A DNA stretch of 64,000 bases from Gossypium raimondii. Taxonomy: Eukaryota > Streptophyta > Magnoliopsida > Malvales > Malvaceae. The notes below the pieces were generated by a model, which saw nothing but the letters and a program-made list of their open reading frames with translations, searched no databases and was not told where the DNA came from. Every line of letters begins with the position of its first letter. Positions within the stretch are counted from its first letter, which is position 1. Positions 11,602 to 23,534 of the stretch are shown here, piece by piece. The stretch is from NCBI RefSeq assembly GCF_025698545.1, contig NC_068577.1, positions 1,831,501 through 1,895,500 of the forward strand, given 5' to 3'. The position numbers and the translations under genes are program-made.

Positions 11602-14600
11602 ATGGCACCTTTGGACCCTCACTCCTTCACTGACTCTCACCACCCTTTAACCACCGACATCTCCCTTTCCCTTTACTTAGACTTCCCTTCCGCCACCATC
11701 CACGGCGTCGCTTTCTTTATCCTCAAATCCCCTCATGTCGGTCAACTTTCTTTTGATACCCGTTCCCTTTCCATTCACCAAGTCCTTTCTCCCATTACCC
11801 TTTCCCCTCTCCCTTTCTCTCTTTCCTCTTCACCTGACCCTATCAAAGGAACCCAGCTTTCCATCTCGCTACCAGGCGGCGACGTTTTGAGCTCCTTCTT
11901 CATCGTTTTCTCTACTTCCCCTTCTTCTTCTGCTCTCCAATGGCTATCCCCGCCGCAAACGTTTAACAAAAAACACCCTTTTGTTTATACCCAATGCCAG
12001 TGTATCCACGCGCGTTCCATTTTCCCATGTCAAGACACTCCCGCGGCGAGAATCCGTTACTCTGCTTTGCTCAATGTCCCTCGGGAGTTATCCGCCGTTA
12101 TGTCCGCCCGCCATGTCGATAGGAGGTCACCGGTTTCCGGTGAAGGACATTCGCATTTGTTGCCTGGCGGGTTTAATTCGCTGTGGTGTTCCGAAACGAG
12201 GGTAGTCGAGGAATTTCAGATGAACCAACCTATTCCGCCGTATTTGTTCGCGTTTGCAGTTGGGGAGCTGGGTTTTAGGGAAGTTGGACCGAGGACTAGG
12301 GTTTATTCGGAGGCAGTGAATAGTGTATTGGATGCTGCGGCTAAAGAGTTCGCCGGGACGGAGGAAATGATCAGGCAAGGGGAGAAATTATTTGGGGATT
12401 ATGATTGGGAAAGGTTCGATTTGCTTGTTTTGCCACCGAGTTTCCCATATGGTGGAATGGAGAATCCAAGGATGGTGTTTTTGACCCCAACTGTGATTAA
12501 AGGGGATGCCAGTGGAGCTCAGGTGGTCGCGCATGAGCTTGCTCATAGTTGGACCGGCAACTTGATTACTAACATGAACAATGAGCATTTTTGGTTGAAT
12601 GAGGTAATTTTCTTGTTGATCAAAATTTGATCTTTGCAAATTGGGCTAATTTGATTTCACCTTGTTTTTCTTTTCTTTGTGGTTATAGGGTTTTACAACA
12701 TATGCAGAAAGGAGAATTGTTGAGGCTGTTCAAGGTGAAGACAGGGCTATATTGAACACTGGAATTGGTTGGAAGGGTTTAAATGAGGAAATGGAGAGAT
12801 TTAAAGACAATTTAGAATTCACCAAGCTTAAAAACAATCAAGAAGGAGTCGATCCTGACGCTGTTTATTCCGAAGTTCCGTACGAGAAAGGGTTTCAGTT
12901 CCTATGGCGCATCGAACGTCAGGTATGTTGAATGCTTTTTCCTTTAAAGTTTTAATAAATCATGTTAGTACATCATTATGTATTTGTTTCTTTGTGGAAT
13001 GTTTAGATTGGTAGACCAGCCTTTGATGAATTTATCAAGAAATATATTGCTACCTTCAAGTTCAAGTCAATTGACACCCACACGTTTCTTAAATTCCTTA
13101 AAGCTAATGTCCCTGGAATAGAGAAAGAGATAGATCTAGTGTTGTGGACTGAGGGGACCGGTATTCCACCCGATGCATATGAACCGGTATCCAATCTATA
13201 CACCAAAATTGTGTCATTGGCGAATGAATTTAAACTCGGGAGGATGCCGAGGGAGGATGAAGTTGCGGATTGGCGAGGGCAGGAATGGGAGCTTTACTTA
13301 GAGAACCTACCTAAAGTTATTGAGGCTTCTCAGGTAGTAATGGTTTTCTCTTAAAGCGTCATTTTCGTATGTTTCTATAAGATGTGATGATCGTATAATG
13401 CTTTCTTGAAAGTTTTTAAGATTACTCGAGTTACCTTGTACTACATTCCACTTTCTTTGGCTGCTGGGAGGGTTCAATATCCTTTTTGCAGAGGATTAAT
13501 TTGCCTATGTTGCTGAATATAAAGCTTTACTGTTTACTCTGATTCAAGACCATTTTTAAGGTTTTAGTGTTTTTGGATGTAATCAGCTTACTTTCCCTGG
13601 TAAACTCTAGGTTGTTCTTGAAGATGAGACTTTTCTGCACACCTTTAGATTTGCCTAAATACTGTATGTGGTGCTGTATATCATTAGATTATGCTTGGCA
13701 GGCTATTAAACTGTCTTTGTGCTGCTAAATGTCTTTTGGGAGTAAAAGTACTATGGAGGTCCCTGTAGTAGAAATTTGATTGCATTTTGCTCCCTCTACT
13801 CAAAAAATGGGCCAATTAGTCTTTTCATGTTAAATTAAAGAGCAAACCTATCCTTTCTGTTAAAAATTTTATCCATTTGTATTGTTAAAATTTGACAAGG
13901 TTGATGGAATAACTAGACAGTGAAATGTGGCGTGTCATGAGTAACTCATATTGATTTACAGGAATCAATTTTTAAAAATTTGACAAGGTTGATGGAATAA
14001 CTAGACAGTGAAATGTGGCGTGTCATGAGTAACTCATATTGATTTACAGGAATCAATTTTTAACAGAAAGACCAATTTGCTTTATGATTAAAAGTACAGT
14101 GATTAATTTGCCCATTTTTTGAGTGGAGGGTTAAAATGAAATCTGACTCTTGGTATAGCTGTATAGGGGGCGTTCATGGTACTGTTACCTCTTTTGGGTT
14201 GTCAAACTGAGATATATTTGACATTTCTACTGTATCTTGGAAGATAGTATCTTTTCTTTTTCTTGTTTGGTAGTGTGTGTGTAGGTTTCACTAGAGCTCA
14301 TGTGTATGTCTCCTCCTTTGATACATTTTCCAGAGTTGAAAACTTCAAATCATCGCATTTCATAATTGTCTCTGGTTTACAATACTGTTGTTTGTGTCAT
14401 GCAGGTCTTAGCCTTGGATGAACGCTACAGGCTATCAGAATCAAAGGATTACGAGGTAAAAGTGGCTTTTCTTCAACTAGCAATTATGTCCCAGTGCAGG
14501 AATTTCTACGGCGAGGTGGAGAAAACTTTGAAAGAAGTTGGGAGAATGAAGTACCTTCGGCCACTTTATAGGGCTCTCGTACAAGGTAAAGGGAAAGAGG

Positions 14601-14701
14601 AAGATAAGATTTTGGCCAAACGAGTGTTTTCGGAGGCTCGTGAGTGTTATCACCCCATAGCTCGAGGAGTTGTGGAGTCCATCTTTGCCAAGCACCTCTA
14701 A
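11602..14701 (+). CDS. LKHA4: Leukotriene A4 hydrolase-like bifunctional M1 aminopeptidase
   Basis: Four exons with consistent phase (11602-12603, 12689-12922, 13007-13333, 14405-14701) give a complete protein of 619 residues, the usual length for plant LTA4H homologues. The M1 exopeptidase signature GGMENP is at residues 284-289 and the zinc site HELAH at 311-315, with the third ligand Glu334 exactly 18 residues on, at the first exon end (WLNE). A Tyr in VPYEKG (about 399) matches the catalytic proton donor, and GRMKYLRPL (about 567-575) matches the substrate carboxylate-binding Arg/Lys. All catalytic residues are present. The protein is probably a cytosolic zinc aminopeptidase; plants do not have the classic leukotriene pathway, so the natural substrate is uncertain. 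The start is the first ATG after a pyrimidine-rich leader. Confidence 0.95.
13741..14189. mobile_element. Mutator-type MITE in the last intron of the LTA4H-like gene
   Basis: The element begins AGTAAAAGTACTATGGAGG and its other end reads, in reverse complement, GGTAACAGTACCATGAACG, so the termini are inverted repeats. It is flanked by a perfect 9-bp duplication TCTTTTGGG (13732-13740 and 14190-14198), the length expected for Mutator-like transposition. The arms carry inverted phrases such as GGCCAATTAGTC and TTAACAGAAAGACC. An 88-bp unit is tandemly doubled inside (about 13887-13974 and 13975-14062). No transposase frame is present. Confidence 0.8.
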
Positions 14702-17173
14702 AATGGAACATTAACACTTAATGTAATAAATGGTATATAGGAGTCTAAACCAAAAACAATGCCTAGAATAGAGATTCACTTGTGATTTTGTTGATAGATG
14801 CTTCTTGCTTGTGTGATATGCCTTATTGCTTTTGGGCAATGCATGCTGAATTCTTACGCTTGAACTTCACTCTTATGTTATCTTTAACACCTGTGGAATA
14901 TTGTTTCTGTTGGGATTCTATTCCCCACTACTAATGAAGGAATCTTGGATTGGTTGGACCCAGAATAGGTCGGGATATTGGTCTGGACTCCGGAATAAGG
15001 GGTTAGATCGGTTGACTGTGTACTCGAATGACCGGTGGTTAACTCATTTTTTTCTCTAATTTTTTATGTTTTTTTTTAAATTTATTCAATTGAACTGGAT
15101 AAAAATCAATCAAATTGGTAGAATTAGAAATAGCTGATTCGATCACATTTTGATTTTGAAAACTTTAAAAGAAGGTAGTTAACTAATTGATATCTAAATT
15201 AAAAAATTTTAAAATAAATATATTAATAAAAAAGTAAATATTTTTTATATTAAAATGAACTCGGATAAAATGGTTTTAAAATACATATGAATCTAGGAGC
15301 TTATTTGTCCAAATTTATTCTAGATGATTTTTTTAGTAATTTCATATATTTTAAACTTTATAAAATATTAATATTTAGGTTATTAGCATTTCAAAATATA
15401 TAAAAGCTTACAATATTTTGAAAAATATATAAAAATTGTAATATATAATATATAAATTAATAAAAATTAAAATTTACAAAAATATATATATATATATATA
15501 TAAAAGAATTAAAAAATTACAAATTTATAAAAAACAATTAAAGTTTTGTCTAAATTATCAATATAGATAGTTCAAATACAAATAATAATTAAATACTTTT
15601 TTTAAGAAGTTGAGAATCAAGTATTAAAGCAAACAAAAACTTACGAAAGCCTTGAAAAAAGAAGCTAGTTTTGGAAACAGAAACTCTGGAATCAGCTCAT
15701 CCATCTGAGCTTCTCTTCCTGCAATGATTCTCTCTCTTTCTGAGTCTTTTTAATGTTTATCCTTTTTGGGACTGACAAATCTGCTTACAGAATAAGATTC
15801 TAAGGTCACATTTTAAATATATTAAAATAATCAAGAAAAATAAAATATCAAGACAATTTTTCCTAAATGAAGAACTAACTGCTCTTTGGAAATCTAAAGG
15901 TTTATAACAATCCTTCTCATAAATGTATCCGGGTTGAGGGATATAAGCTGCCTGCCCCATCTTTCTAGACTAATTATTTCGTCTTGTGCTTTTGTTAGAG
16001 TATCAATTCGTATAAATGATGAAAAAAAAAATGGAAAAAGATCGAACACAAATTTTAGTGAAAAGTTCTTTCGAAAAAGATAAAAGTCACATATAAATTA
16101 GATTTTGACTTTTCACTAAATGAGTAAATGAGATTTTGCTTCTATGAGAACCTTATAGAATAGCAAATCCACAACACCTTTTAAGCCTACTAGAAGTATC
16201 CGCCAAAGATGCTCACTTTGGTCCTGTTTTCAGGGCAAAGTTAGAATTAAATTATATATTTTAATGATAGTAAAAATTACAATTTTATCATTTTAATAGT
16301 TCATATATTTATAATTGTAGAGGATTAAATTAAATTTTTAACATTTGGGGGGTCCAAGTGTAATTTTACGATTATTAACTTAAAATTTTATAAATTATAA
16401 AAGATGTAAATAAAAAAATTCATTCTAGAAGAGATTGGGCCCGTGCCAACCCTCTTAGATCGGCCCCTAGGGCTTATTTGTTCTTTGCATGGAGATTAGG
16501 GATAAAGTATTAATTATGCTGTGGAGATGGGTTTAGTACTCAAGTAAAAATTTACAATGTTTTTAAAAATTGGATTGGTAATCGAATAGGTTAGGCTATC
16601 AATTTGTCAATCCAATTTGTTTGATCAGTCTATTCAGTTCAATTAAAAAAATTATAAAAATAAAAGAAATCGGTTCAACCGAATTTTTTCCTTAAATTAA
16701 CCTATCCAATGTCTTTCTTCGAACCGATACTCTTACGATTTCTAGTAGAATCGATCTGATTCAGCCATAAAAATTTAAGCTATCCATGTGTCAAAATTCT
16801 AGGACTCCACATAAATATATTCATCTTTTATGAGAGGCTTCGGTTTTAAATATTATATATAATATATAAGATTTAATTATGTGGAATTAATGAAATAATT
16901 TTAATTTTTAAATATAAATATTATTTTATCTATTCAATTAAACCTACCAAATTAGATAATACTCTATTTTTTGGTTTTAAATTATTGTTCATTTTATAGT
17001 AAAAATAATATCTATGATATTATGGTTCGCAAAATAGAATTAAATTATAAAAAAATATTAACTGAAAAATATCACAAACATATAATAAAATTCATATAAA
17101 TTATAAACATATAAAATAATATATATTCATATAAATATATATGTGTCAAAAATGAACTAAAACAGGCATAACA
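14702..17173. other. Intergenic, repeat-rich
   Basis: The first ~200 bp are likely 3' UTR of the aminopeptidase gene. The rest is AT-rich, with repeat-like phrases at 14940-15140 and 16590-16800 (ATCGGTT/AACCGA motifs). Copy B of the dispersed repeat lies at 16235-16470 and a (TA)n tract near 15483-15502. A short minus frame near 15960 (MGQAAYIPQPGY...) was not recognised. Confidence 0.4.
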
Positions 17174-17245
17174 TGTGGCTGCTGGGATTCGAGCCCAGGT
17201 CTCTACGGCCACAACGTAGAATTCTAACCACTAAACTACAGCCAC
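17174..17245 (-). tRNA. trnH-GUG: tRNA-His (GTG), copy 1
   Basis: The reverse complement starts GTGGCTGTAGTTTAGTGG and ends CAGCAGCCACA: 72 nt with a full cloverleaf. The 7-bp acceptor stem pairs perfectly, the anticodon arm CTACG-TTGTGGC-CGTAG carries GTG, and the T arm CTGGG-CTCGAAT-CCCAG pairs perfectly. Box A (TAGTTTAGTGG) and box B (GGCTCGAATCC) are intact. T-runs downstream on the minus strand could end Pol III transcription. This is a nuclear-type histidine tRNA and probably functional. Confidence 0.93.
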
Positions 17246-17249
17246 CTCA

Positions 17250-19190
17250 TCCGTCGAGGATCTGTTCATTCTATTACTAAACTATGAAATACCGTAACTC
17301 ATCTCTTCGCTGTCCGATAAAAGAGACGTTTGTATATAATGGTTTGAAGGATCGATTAATGCAATAAATCATAAACAATTTTGGAGAAAGAAAAAAAACT
17401 GAAGAAAGATTGAAGGCGACGCACTTTCGAAAGGGTTTCTTTGGTATACTAGTTTTACAAAGTAGTTATCCAGTACACCAACTTCAATAATAAGAAAGTA
17501 GACCTGACTTGAATCAAGAAACTAAAAAAAATGTGAAGTCGATCGAGAACTGTTTTAGATAGACAAAAATCATATATTGATCTTAGAAGAAAGGTTATTG
17601 AATACAATGTTGGCGATGAGGTGTTTTTGACATGAAAATGAAGAATAGAGAAAGAAAATAGTAAAATATTGAATATAAGTGAAATGCTCTTAATTTGAAG
17701 AAGAAATCAATAGAAATCACGTTTACGTAACTTGAATTTGAATAATTTGGACCAAAGATTGAGAGAAAATCAAGGAAGAACTATGATAAGTTTTACGTGA
17801 AATAAAGTATGGAGTAATCGCTCCCTCTTTTAAAATTGAACTAATAATCCCATGGTGAGTTGGGCGTAGAGGTGGTCATGGGTCGATCTAAAAAAAATGT
17901 TAAAATTTGAGTCCAATCCACATTAATATTTTTTATATTAATATTTTTATATAAAAATAAATTTAAAAAATATAATACAACAAATACACTAACAGGCTCA
18001 CCCCATAAACTCGAGCCAACCAACATAACTTTTATATCTTAATTTTTATAATTTTTATAGTTTTTACTTTATCATATATATTCTTTTCCAAACGTAATTT
18101 TTAGTTTTAATGAGATTGTGAAGGTAATTTCTTTGACTAACATGACATGAAAACTATAAGGTTTAATTCAATAGTTGGGCCCTCAAATTATGTCATTTGT
18201 TTGAATTAAGTACTTAAATTATTTTTTGGTCGAGTCAAATATTTAAATTTTATTTTCACAACCAATTTTGGCCCTTACTGCTACATTTGATAATCAAAAT
18301 CCTTTCAACCAATTAAAATGTGACACATCATTAAAATCTAATTTAGCGAGGGCCAACTGTTTAATTAAGCTAAACTATAATAACATGGGTTCAAATCTCA
18401 TGATTCTCATTATCAAGATGTACTTTTCTAGATTTATTAAAATATAAAAAGACTTAAATACCCTCAAAACAATATTTGTTCATTTATAAAAAGGACGTAA
18501 TTTTAGTAATTTCACAACTGAGTTAGAACCCGGTTAAGGGTGACACAAACTCAATCAAACGCTTTATATATACCCGCTTTATGTAAGTGAAAAAAAAAGT
18601 AATATTCAAATTATATTTATAAAAAAACTAACCAGTAATTGAAGGCTCGGGTACATTCCTTAGACCTTACATTTTAGTTATTTTATTTAAACATTCCATA
18701 TAAAAAACATAAAAGGCGAAAAACTGAAAACACCGTTAAATTAATATTCAATCCTTGATTACAAAAATGCTTTTAAGTAATCTCGTAAACCGAATAGGTG
18801 TCAAGTTATGATAACACATTATATATAAGTGTCTCAGATATATATAGATAGATAGATGATAAAGGAAGGATCCATTTACACCAGTAGTTTTACACTCTTT
18901 AGTATATTTTTGTATGATTAATATTTTAACGATCTAATTGTCATATTTTTATTCTATTTATATAGATCATGCATGTCAAATTTGGTGTAAATTAGAATTT
19001 GCTAACTAATTATTTTATGTAAAAAACTTTTCAATCATTCAATAAAAATTAATATATACAAGATTTTAGATCGATATAATAGAGATATTTGATTGGTTCA
19101 AAAATTTGCATGCATGTCAAGTACAATTATATTGATAAATTCAATAGTGGGAATCTACTTACGCTAGTATAAAACTAATATAATTTTATG
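17250..19190. mobile_element. Repeat-rich stretch with a Ty3/gypsy pol fossil (about 17390-17640)
   Basis: Within 17390-17640 (+) there are traces of the C-terminal integrase region of a Ty3/gypsy polyprotein: the phrase order matches that of better copies at 20760 and 23860. It is heavily broken and old. The remainder, to 19190, is AT-rich with no gene seen. Confidence 0.5.
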
Positions 19191-19192
19191 AC

Positions 19193-19532
19193 ATAATGGC
19201 TTATTTAGCCCTTCAACTTTATAAAAAATGTAATTCTAGTTATTCATTTAATTTTTCGTTTCTTTTAGCTCTTAAACTTGCGTTGTTTGTCAAATTACCC
19301 TAACATAGATGGAAAAGTTAACATCTGTTAACTTTTACTGATGTGGCATCCACATGACAATTCACGTCACGCTATTTTTAAATTTTTAAATATTAAAAAA
19401 ATTAATTAATTGCTACACGTAGATGCCACATCATCAAAATGAACAAATATCAACTTTTTCATCCATTTTGAGTTTAATGGAAAGCTAAAATGGTTTTTTT
19501 TATAAAATTGAATGATTAAATAAATTATTATC
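19193..19532. mobile_element. MITE-like element with long imperfect terminal inverted repeats
   Basis: The left end (CTTATTTAGCCCTTCAACTTTATAAAAA) and the right end in reverse complement (ATTTATTTAATCATTCAATTTTATAAAA) match imperfectly over about 35 bp. Internal phrases (CAAATTACCC, AAAAGTTAACA, GATGTGGCATCCACATG against their inverses) are also palindromic. Related copies occur at 54705-55150 and 63055-63420. No coding capacity. Confidence 0.55.
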
Positions 19533-19615
19533 CCTAATTTTATATAATTGAGTTTAATTAATTAAATCTAATCGTTGCACACTAGAACCAAAATGAACAA
19601 AAGATAATAGCTATT

Positions 19616-19687
19616 TGTGGCTGCTGGGATTCGAGCCCGGGTCTCTACGGCCACAACGTAGAATTCTAACCACTAAACTATAGCCAC
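19616..19687 (-). tRNA. tRNA-His (GTG), copy 2, with two stem mismatches
   Basis: This is a near-identical 72-nt copy of the tRNA at 17174-17245, same strand, anticodon GTG. It differs at the end of the acceptor stem (GTGGCTA, giving an A-C mismatch at 7:66) and in the T stem (CCGGG opposite CCCAG, giving C-A). Short flanking similarity (ATGAAC.AAAA on one side, CTGTTCATTxTA on the other) shows that the flanks were duplicated too. It may be a decaying copy. Confidence 0.8.
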
Positions 19688-20305
19688 ATTTTTGGTTGGT
19701 AAACTGTTCATTTTACTAGAAATCATAAAATATAATTATGGGTAATAACTTATAGGTATAAAATATACCATTAGGTCTTTGTACTCTTCAGGATATTGGA
19801 ATTTAGTCCCTGTACTTTTATTTCTAGAAATTTAGTTATTTACCTTTCAGATTTCAAAATTCAAGTCAAACTATTAACTCTGTTAAAATTACCTTGTTGA
19901 ATTCATTTTATTGGAACGCCATTTTTAGTTACATTACTACGAAGTGAGTATTAGTCTTTATTTCAAAATGTCACCACCAACAAATTTAATAAAAAAAAAC
20001 AGTGTTAAGAGCTAGACTTAAATTAAATCTATAAAGTAAAGGACATAAAATAAATTCCAAATTTAATAAATTTAAACTACGTAAAAGCTTCAAATTCGAG
20101 TTTTTTTAACACTTCTATAAAATTTACTAAATTTTACTCTCGTAAATTTTCAACACCAGCACTATGGTTGGGCAATATGAAATATTAAGTTGGTGGTAAT
20201 GCTATTTACTAAGTTTATATTTATATAATATTAAAATAAAATTAATTAAAAAATGGGTTACAATTACTAAATAAAGTGAGGATTCTCTTTTATTACTGGC
20301 TGATG
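19688..20305. other. Intergenic, no gene seen
   Basis: AT-rich repeat-like sequence with the common phrase 'tttagtccctgtacttttatt' near 19800. No coding frame or RNA recognised. Confidence 0.4.
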
Positions 20306-20639
20306 TGTTGGATTAAAATCCTTAATTATGGTCACACATGTATAATGTGTAATGTTATTATAAAGTGAGATATAGAATTAAGTGACCAATTATGTTATAA
20401 GTGTTATAGGTATTAAAGTATTATGGAAATAATGTGTAGATATCATAAGTTGTATTTATAATTTGATGAGAAGCCAAATTATAAATATCAAAAACTGATT
20501 TAATAATAAGTTATTTAAAGAGGTAGTGGTCCCAAGAAATAGGGTTATCTCATATTTCTTTTTCATCCCCATCAGAGAGATGTACGAGGAGAAGCACTAT
20601 TTACTTGGAAGTTCAAAACTTTTTGGGTAATCTCCAACA
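20306..20639. mobile_element. Candidate 334-bp solo LTR (TGTTGGA...TCCAACA)
   Basis: Perfect 7-bp inverted termini TGTTGGA and TCCAACA enclose 334 bp. TGTTGG starts and CCAACA ends are common in plant Ty1/copia LTRs. The flanking 5-mers do not match, so there is no target-site duplication and the call is tentative. Confidence 0.4.
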
Positions 20640-20759
20640 ATAGATTTAGGTACGTTTTCACATATAGTATTGTTCTTAATGATCTGACATGACAGATCTT
20701 AATTTTTTAATTTTTATATTAGATCTTGTTTTTACGGTTATAACATAATCAATCACTTA

Positions 20760-21442
20760 TAAGCAATCTTGAAAAAGAAGAAAAATTGAAGGCAAAGATA
20801 CCTTCAAAAGGTTTCTTCAAGATGATAGTTTATTGTTATGGTACAAAGTAGAACTTTACTGTGTTGGATTGAGCTAAGTGAGAATAAACTAGTAGGACTA
20901 GACTTATTCAAGAAACTAAAGTAGAGGTGAAGCTGATCAAGCAATGATTGAAAACCGCTTCAGATAAACAAAACTCATATGATGCGTTTAAAAAAAGGAT
21001 ATCGAATATAATGTTGGTGATAAAAGTATTTTTAAAAGTGTTATTGTGGAAGAAGGCTTAAATTTGACAGAAACAACAAGCTAAGCCGAGGCTTATTAGT
21101 TCGTATGATATTCTCGAATGTATTGACCTAGTAGCCTACAAATTAGCTCTATCATTAGAGTTAAAAAAGATTCACAATGTTTTTCATGTTTTAATATTAA
21201 GAATATATATATTCAATACTTTTTTATGTAATAACTCCTGATATAGTTGAAATTTAATTAGATTTGATATACGAGAAGGAATTGATAAAGATCCTAGCTC
21301 ACAGAAAATCAAGGAACTGAGAAACAAGATTTCATTGGGTAAAAGTTTTATGGAGAAATTATAATGTCGAGAAAATCACTTGGGAGAGTATATAAGTAAT
21401 GTGACCATAATATCTTTAATTATTTGATTTAGGTAAATTTTG
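20760..21442 (+). mobile_element. Ty3/gypsy pol fossil (integrase C-terminal region), left copy
   Basis: Translated pieces match the C-terminal part of chromovirus-type Ty3/gypsy polyproteins, for example VAYKLALSLELKKIHNVFHV and the ITWESI-like end. The element is broken, without LTRs here, and stops abruptly at about 21442 where TBC gene sequence begins. It is old and several times interrupted. The portion from about 20995 is duplicated at 23863-24270. Confidence 0.75.
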
Positions 21443-23240
21443 CAGTTTGACGACCTCTTTTCTCTGGTGCTGGCAGCACCTTCTCTTGTTCTGCATCATC
21501 CTTAGCAGACAGACTATCAGAACCCAACTTCTTTTTGCATAAATCATCTCCTTCAACTCCCTTTCGTGCTTCATTATTCCCATCCTCTGCAACTTCAATG
21601 TGCGAGACCTCCTTTATTCCCTCCGAGGGCATCTCATTGGTAAGCAATTGAGAATAATCTGCTTGGCGTTCCAAGAAATCATTCCACCTATCTGATCTTT
21701 CCTCCTCTTCTTCCTAAAGTGACGAGTATATACGAGATTAAATCAAAGTTCTGACTTCTGACTATAGAGTTTGTAATCATTTAGTATCCACACAATGAGG
21801 AAGAGAGAGGTTTGAAAATTCAATGTTCACCAAGATGTAAGAGTTGGCATTTAATTATCCTTTCCTTTCCTCAGAAGCCAAAAGAAGGCGATGAGCTTAA
21901 AACAGAAAGGAGTAACAGAGTCATGGAAAATACCCTGTAGATATTAGCAGATTCTCGGTATCTTTGTACATGCTGAGGCCTCACAGCAAATCCATACGCA
22001 TCCCTATAAAATGAAAAAGAAGAAGAAGATAGATTTAATAACCCCAAAATTCAACAAACCTTCAAGTTAACAGCAGATTATTCCAAGAAAAGTAGCTCGA
22101 AGAAAGATTGCAAATTTCCACAACTTTCTAACCTAAACTTATCAAATTCAATACAGTACAGCAAAATAAAATCTAGAGCAAGAAATTAGCTAAAGCATCA
22201 AACTAAAAAGCAAAATAGAATGTAAATTAATCAAAAGCACAACTCCAAGTTACCTGTAATCAACTTCCACACATTGCCTAGTTACAGTACAAAACAACGT
22301 ATCCTAGTCAAACCTTAAAATAGTCTACTTCTTATTATCACCATTTTCCGCTCAATTTGGACAAATATCACACGGGGTTCCATGAAACTTTTTTTTCTCA
22401 ATGAAAGATCACAAACTTCAAACAACGTTCTCATAAAAATAAATAAAAAAATTAAATCGCTAGCAACCAGATAGCACAATCCTCGATTACTAAACCAAAC
22501 CGTGATGAAATTCAATAAGATCTTGATCACAAAAAAAAAAAAAAAATCATCAAACTAAAAATGAAAATTTCAATGAAAATGGAGCTTGAATATACCTGAA
22601 ATCGGCATCCGAAGATTGCCGAGTTACGGTAGAAAACAACCTATGCTCATATTTTCCACTCAATTTGGACAAATGTCACACCAGGTTCCATGAAACTTCT
22701 TTTTTCTCTATGAAAGATCACAAACTTCAAACAACGTTCTCATAAAAACAAACAAACAAACAAAATTAAATCGCTAGCAACCAGATAGCACAATCCTCGA
22801 TTACTAAACCAACCCGTGATGAAATTCAATAAGATCTTGATAAAAAAAAATCATCAAAATAAAAATGAAAATTTCAATGAAAATGGAGCTCGAATATACC
22901 TGAAATCGGCATCCGAAGATTGCCGAGTTACGGTAGAAAACAACACATGCTCATATTTGCCACTCAAATTTGTTTTCAAAAGAATTAAATCACATCTCAC
23001 ATTATCAAAATCCAAATCAATAAACGCGTATAAAAATTCGGAGTAGAAAAAAAAGAACAGTCTAAATATTTTTCACTGAAAAAAGGGGAAAAGGATCTGA
23101 TCATAACTGTCATGGATCAGAGAGAGAGGAATAAAAGGACACGTGGCGAGAAAAGCGTACCGCTTGTGTTCGAAGGTTAAATGGGGGTTCACGGTTTTGG
23201 TGGTGGTGGTTGCGGTGGTATTGGTGGTGGAGGATGTCAT
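21443..23240 (-). pseudogene. Truncated 5' fragment of a TBC/RabGAP gene
   Basis: Three exons are readable on the minus strand. Exon 1 (23161-23240) starts at an ATG fixed by an in-frame TGA immediately upstream: MTSSTTNTTA..., then TVNPHLTFEHKR. Exon 2 (21934-22003) encodes DAYGFAVRPQHVQRYRESA. Exon 3 (21713 down to ~21443) encodes EEEEERSDRWNDFLERQAD and an acidic region. Phases join correctly. FEHKRDAYGFAVRPQHVQRYRE is the N-terminal hallmark I know from plant TBC/RabGAP proteins, the family also found at 100-2795. The gene is cut off inside exon 3 by a Ty3 pol fossil, before the TBC domain, so no functional RabGAP can be made from it. The reading frame up to the junction is open, so loss looks recent or the fragment may still be transcribed. 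Confidence 0.8.
22351..22960. repeat. Tandem duplication (~305 bp unit) in the TBC fragment's first intron
   Basis: Two units, about 22351-22658 and 22659-22960, are nearly identical over TCAATTTGGACAAAT...GCTAGCAACCAGATAGC...ATACCTGAAATCGGCATCC. A more diverged third piece precedes them at about 22253-22310 (ACCTGTAATCAACTTCC...). Each unit contains on the minus strand an exon-end-like TTTCAG|GTATAT. Poly-A tracts differ in length between units. Confidence 0.8.
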
Positions 23241-23534
23241 TCATTCTGGTTACAGTATTTGATGAGGTGGATGGATTTGATTGGTCTGTGACTGTGAGAT
23301 TTTGGAGGGTGACGGTTACGGATAGAGAGGATCGTTCGGAGAATTTGGTGGTTTGGTTGGTTGAATTACAGTAATGGAAAAGAAAGGAAAGAAGGGAAGA
23401 GAAAATGAAGGGAGAGAAAGGGTGGACAGGGAGTTTCGGTTTTGGTTGTTTGGAAGGAAAAGGGGAGGGAAAATGGATGGAAGGGCGGGCAGGCCCATGC
23501 AAAAAAAAAGGCGAGATTAGCGCCACCTTTTTGT

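Noticed and set aside
15757-15960. Minus-strand frame MGQAAYIPQPGYIYEKD...
   Set aside because: It looks slightly protein-like at the start but changes to low-complexity hydrophobic sequence, and matches no family I know; no convincing splice sites.
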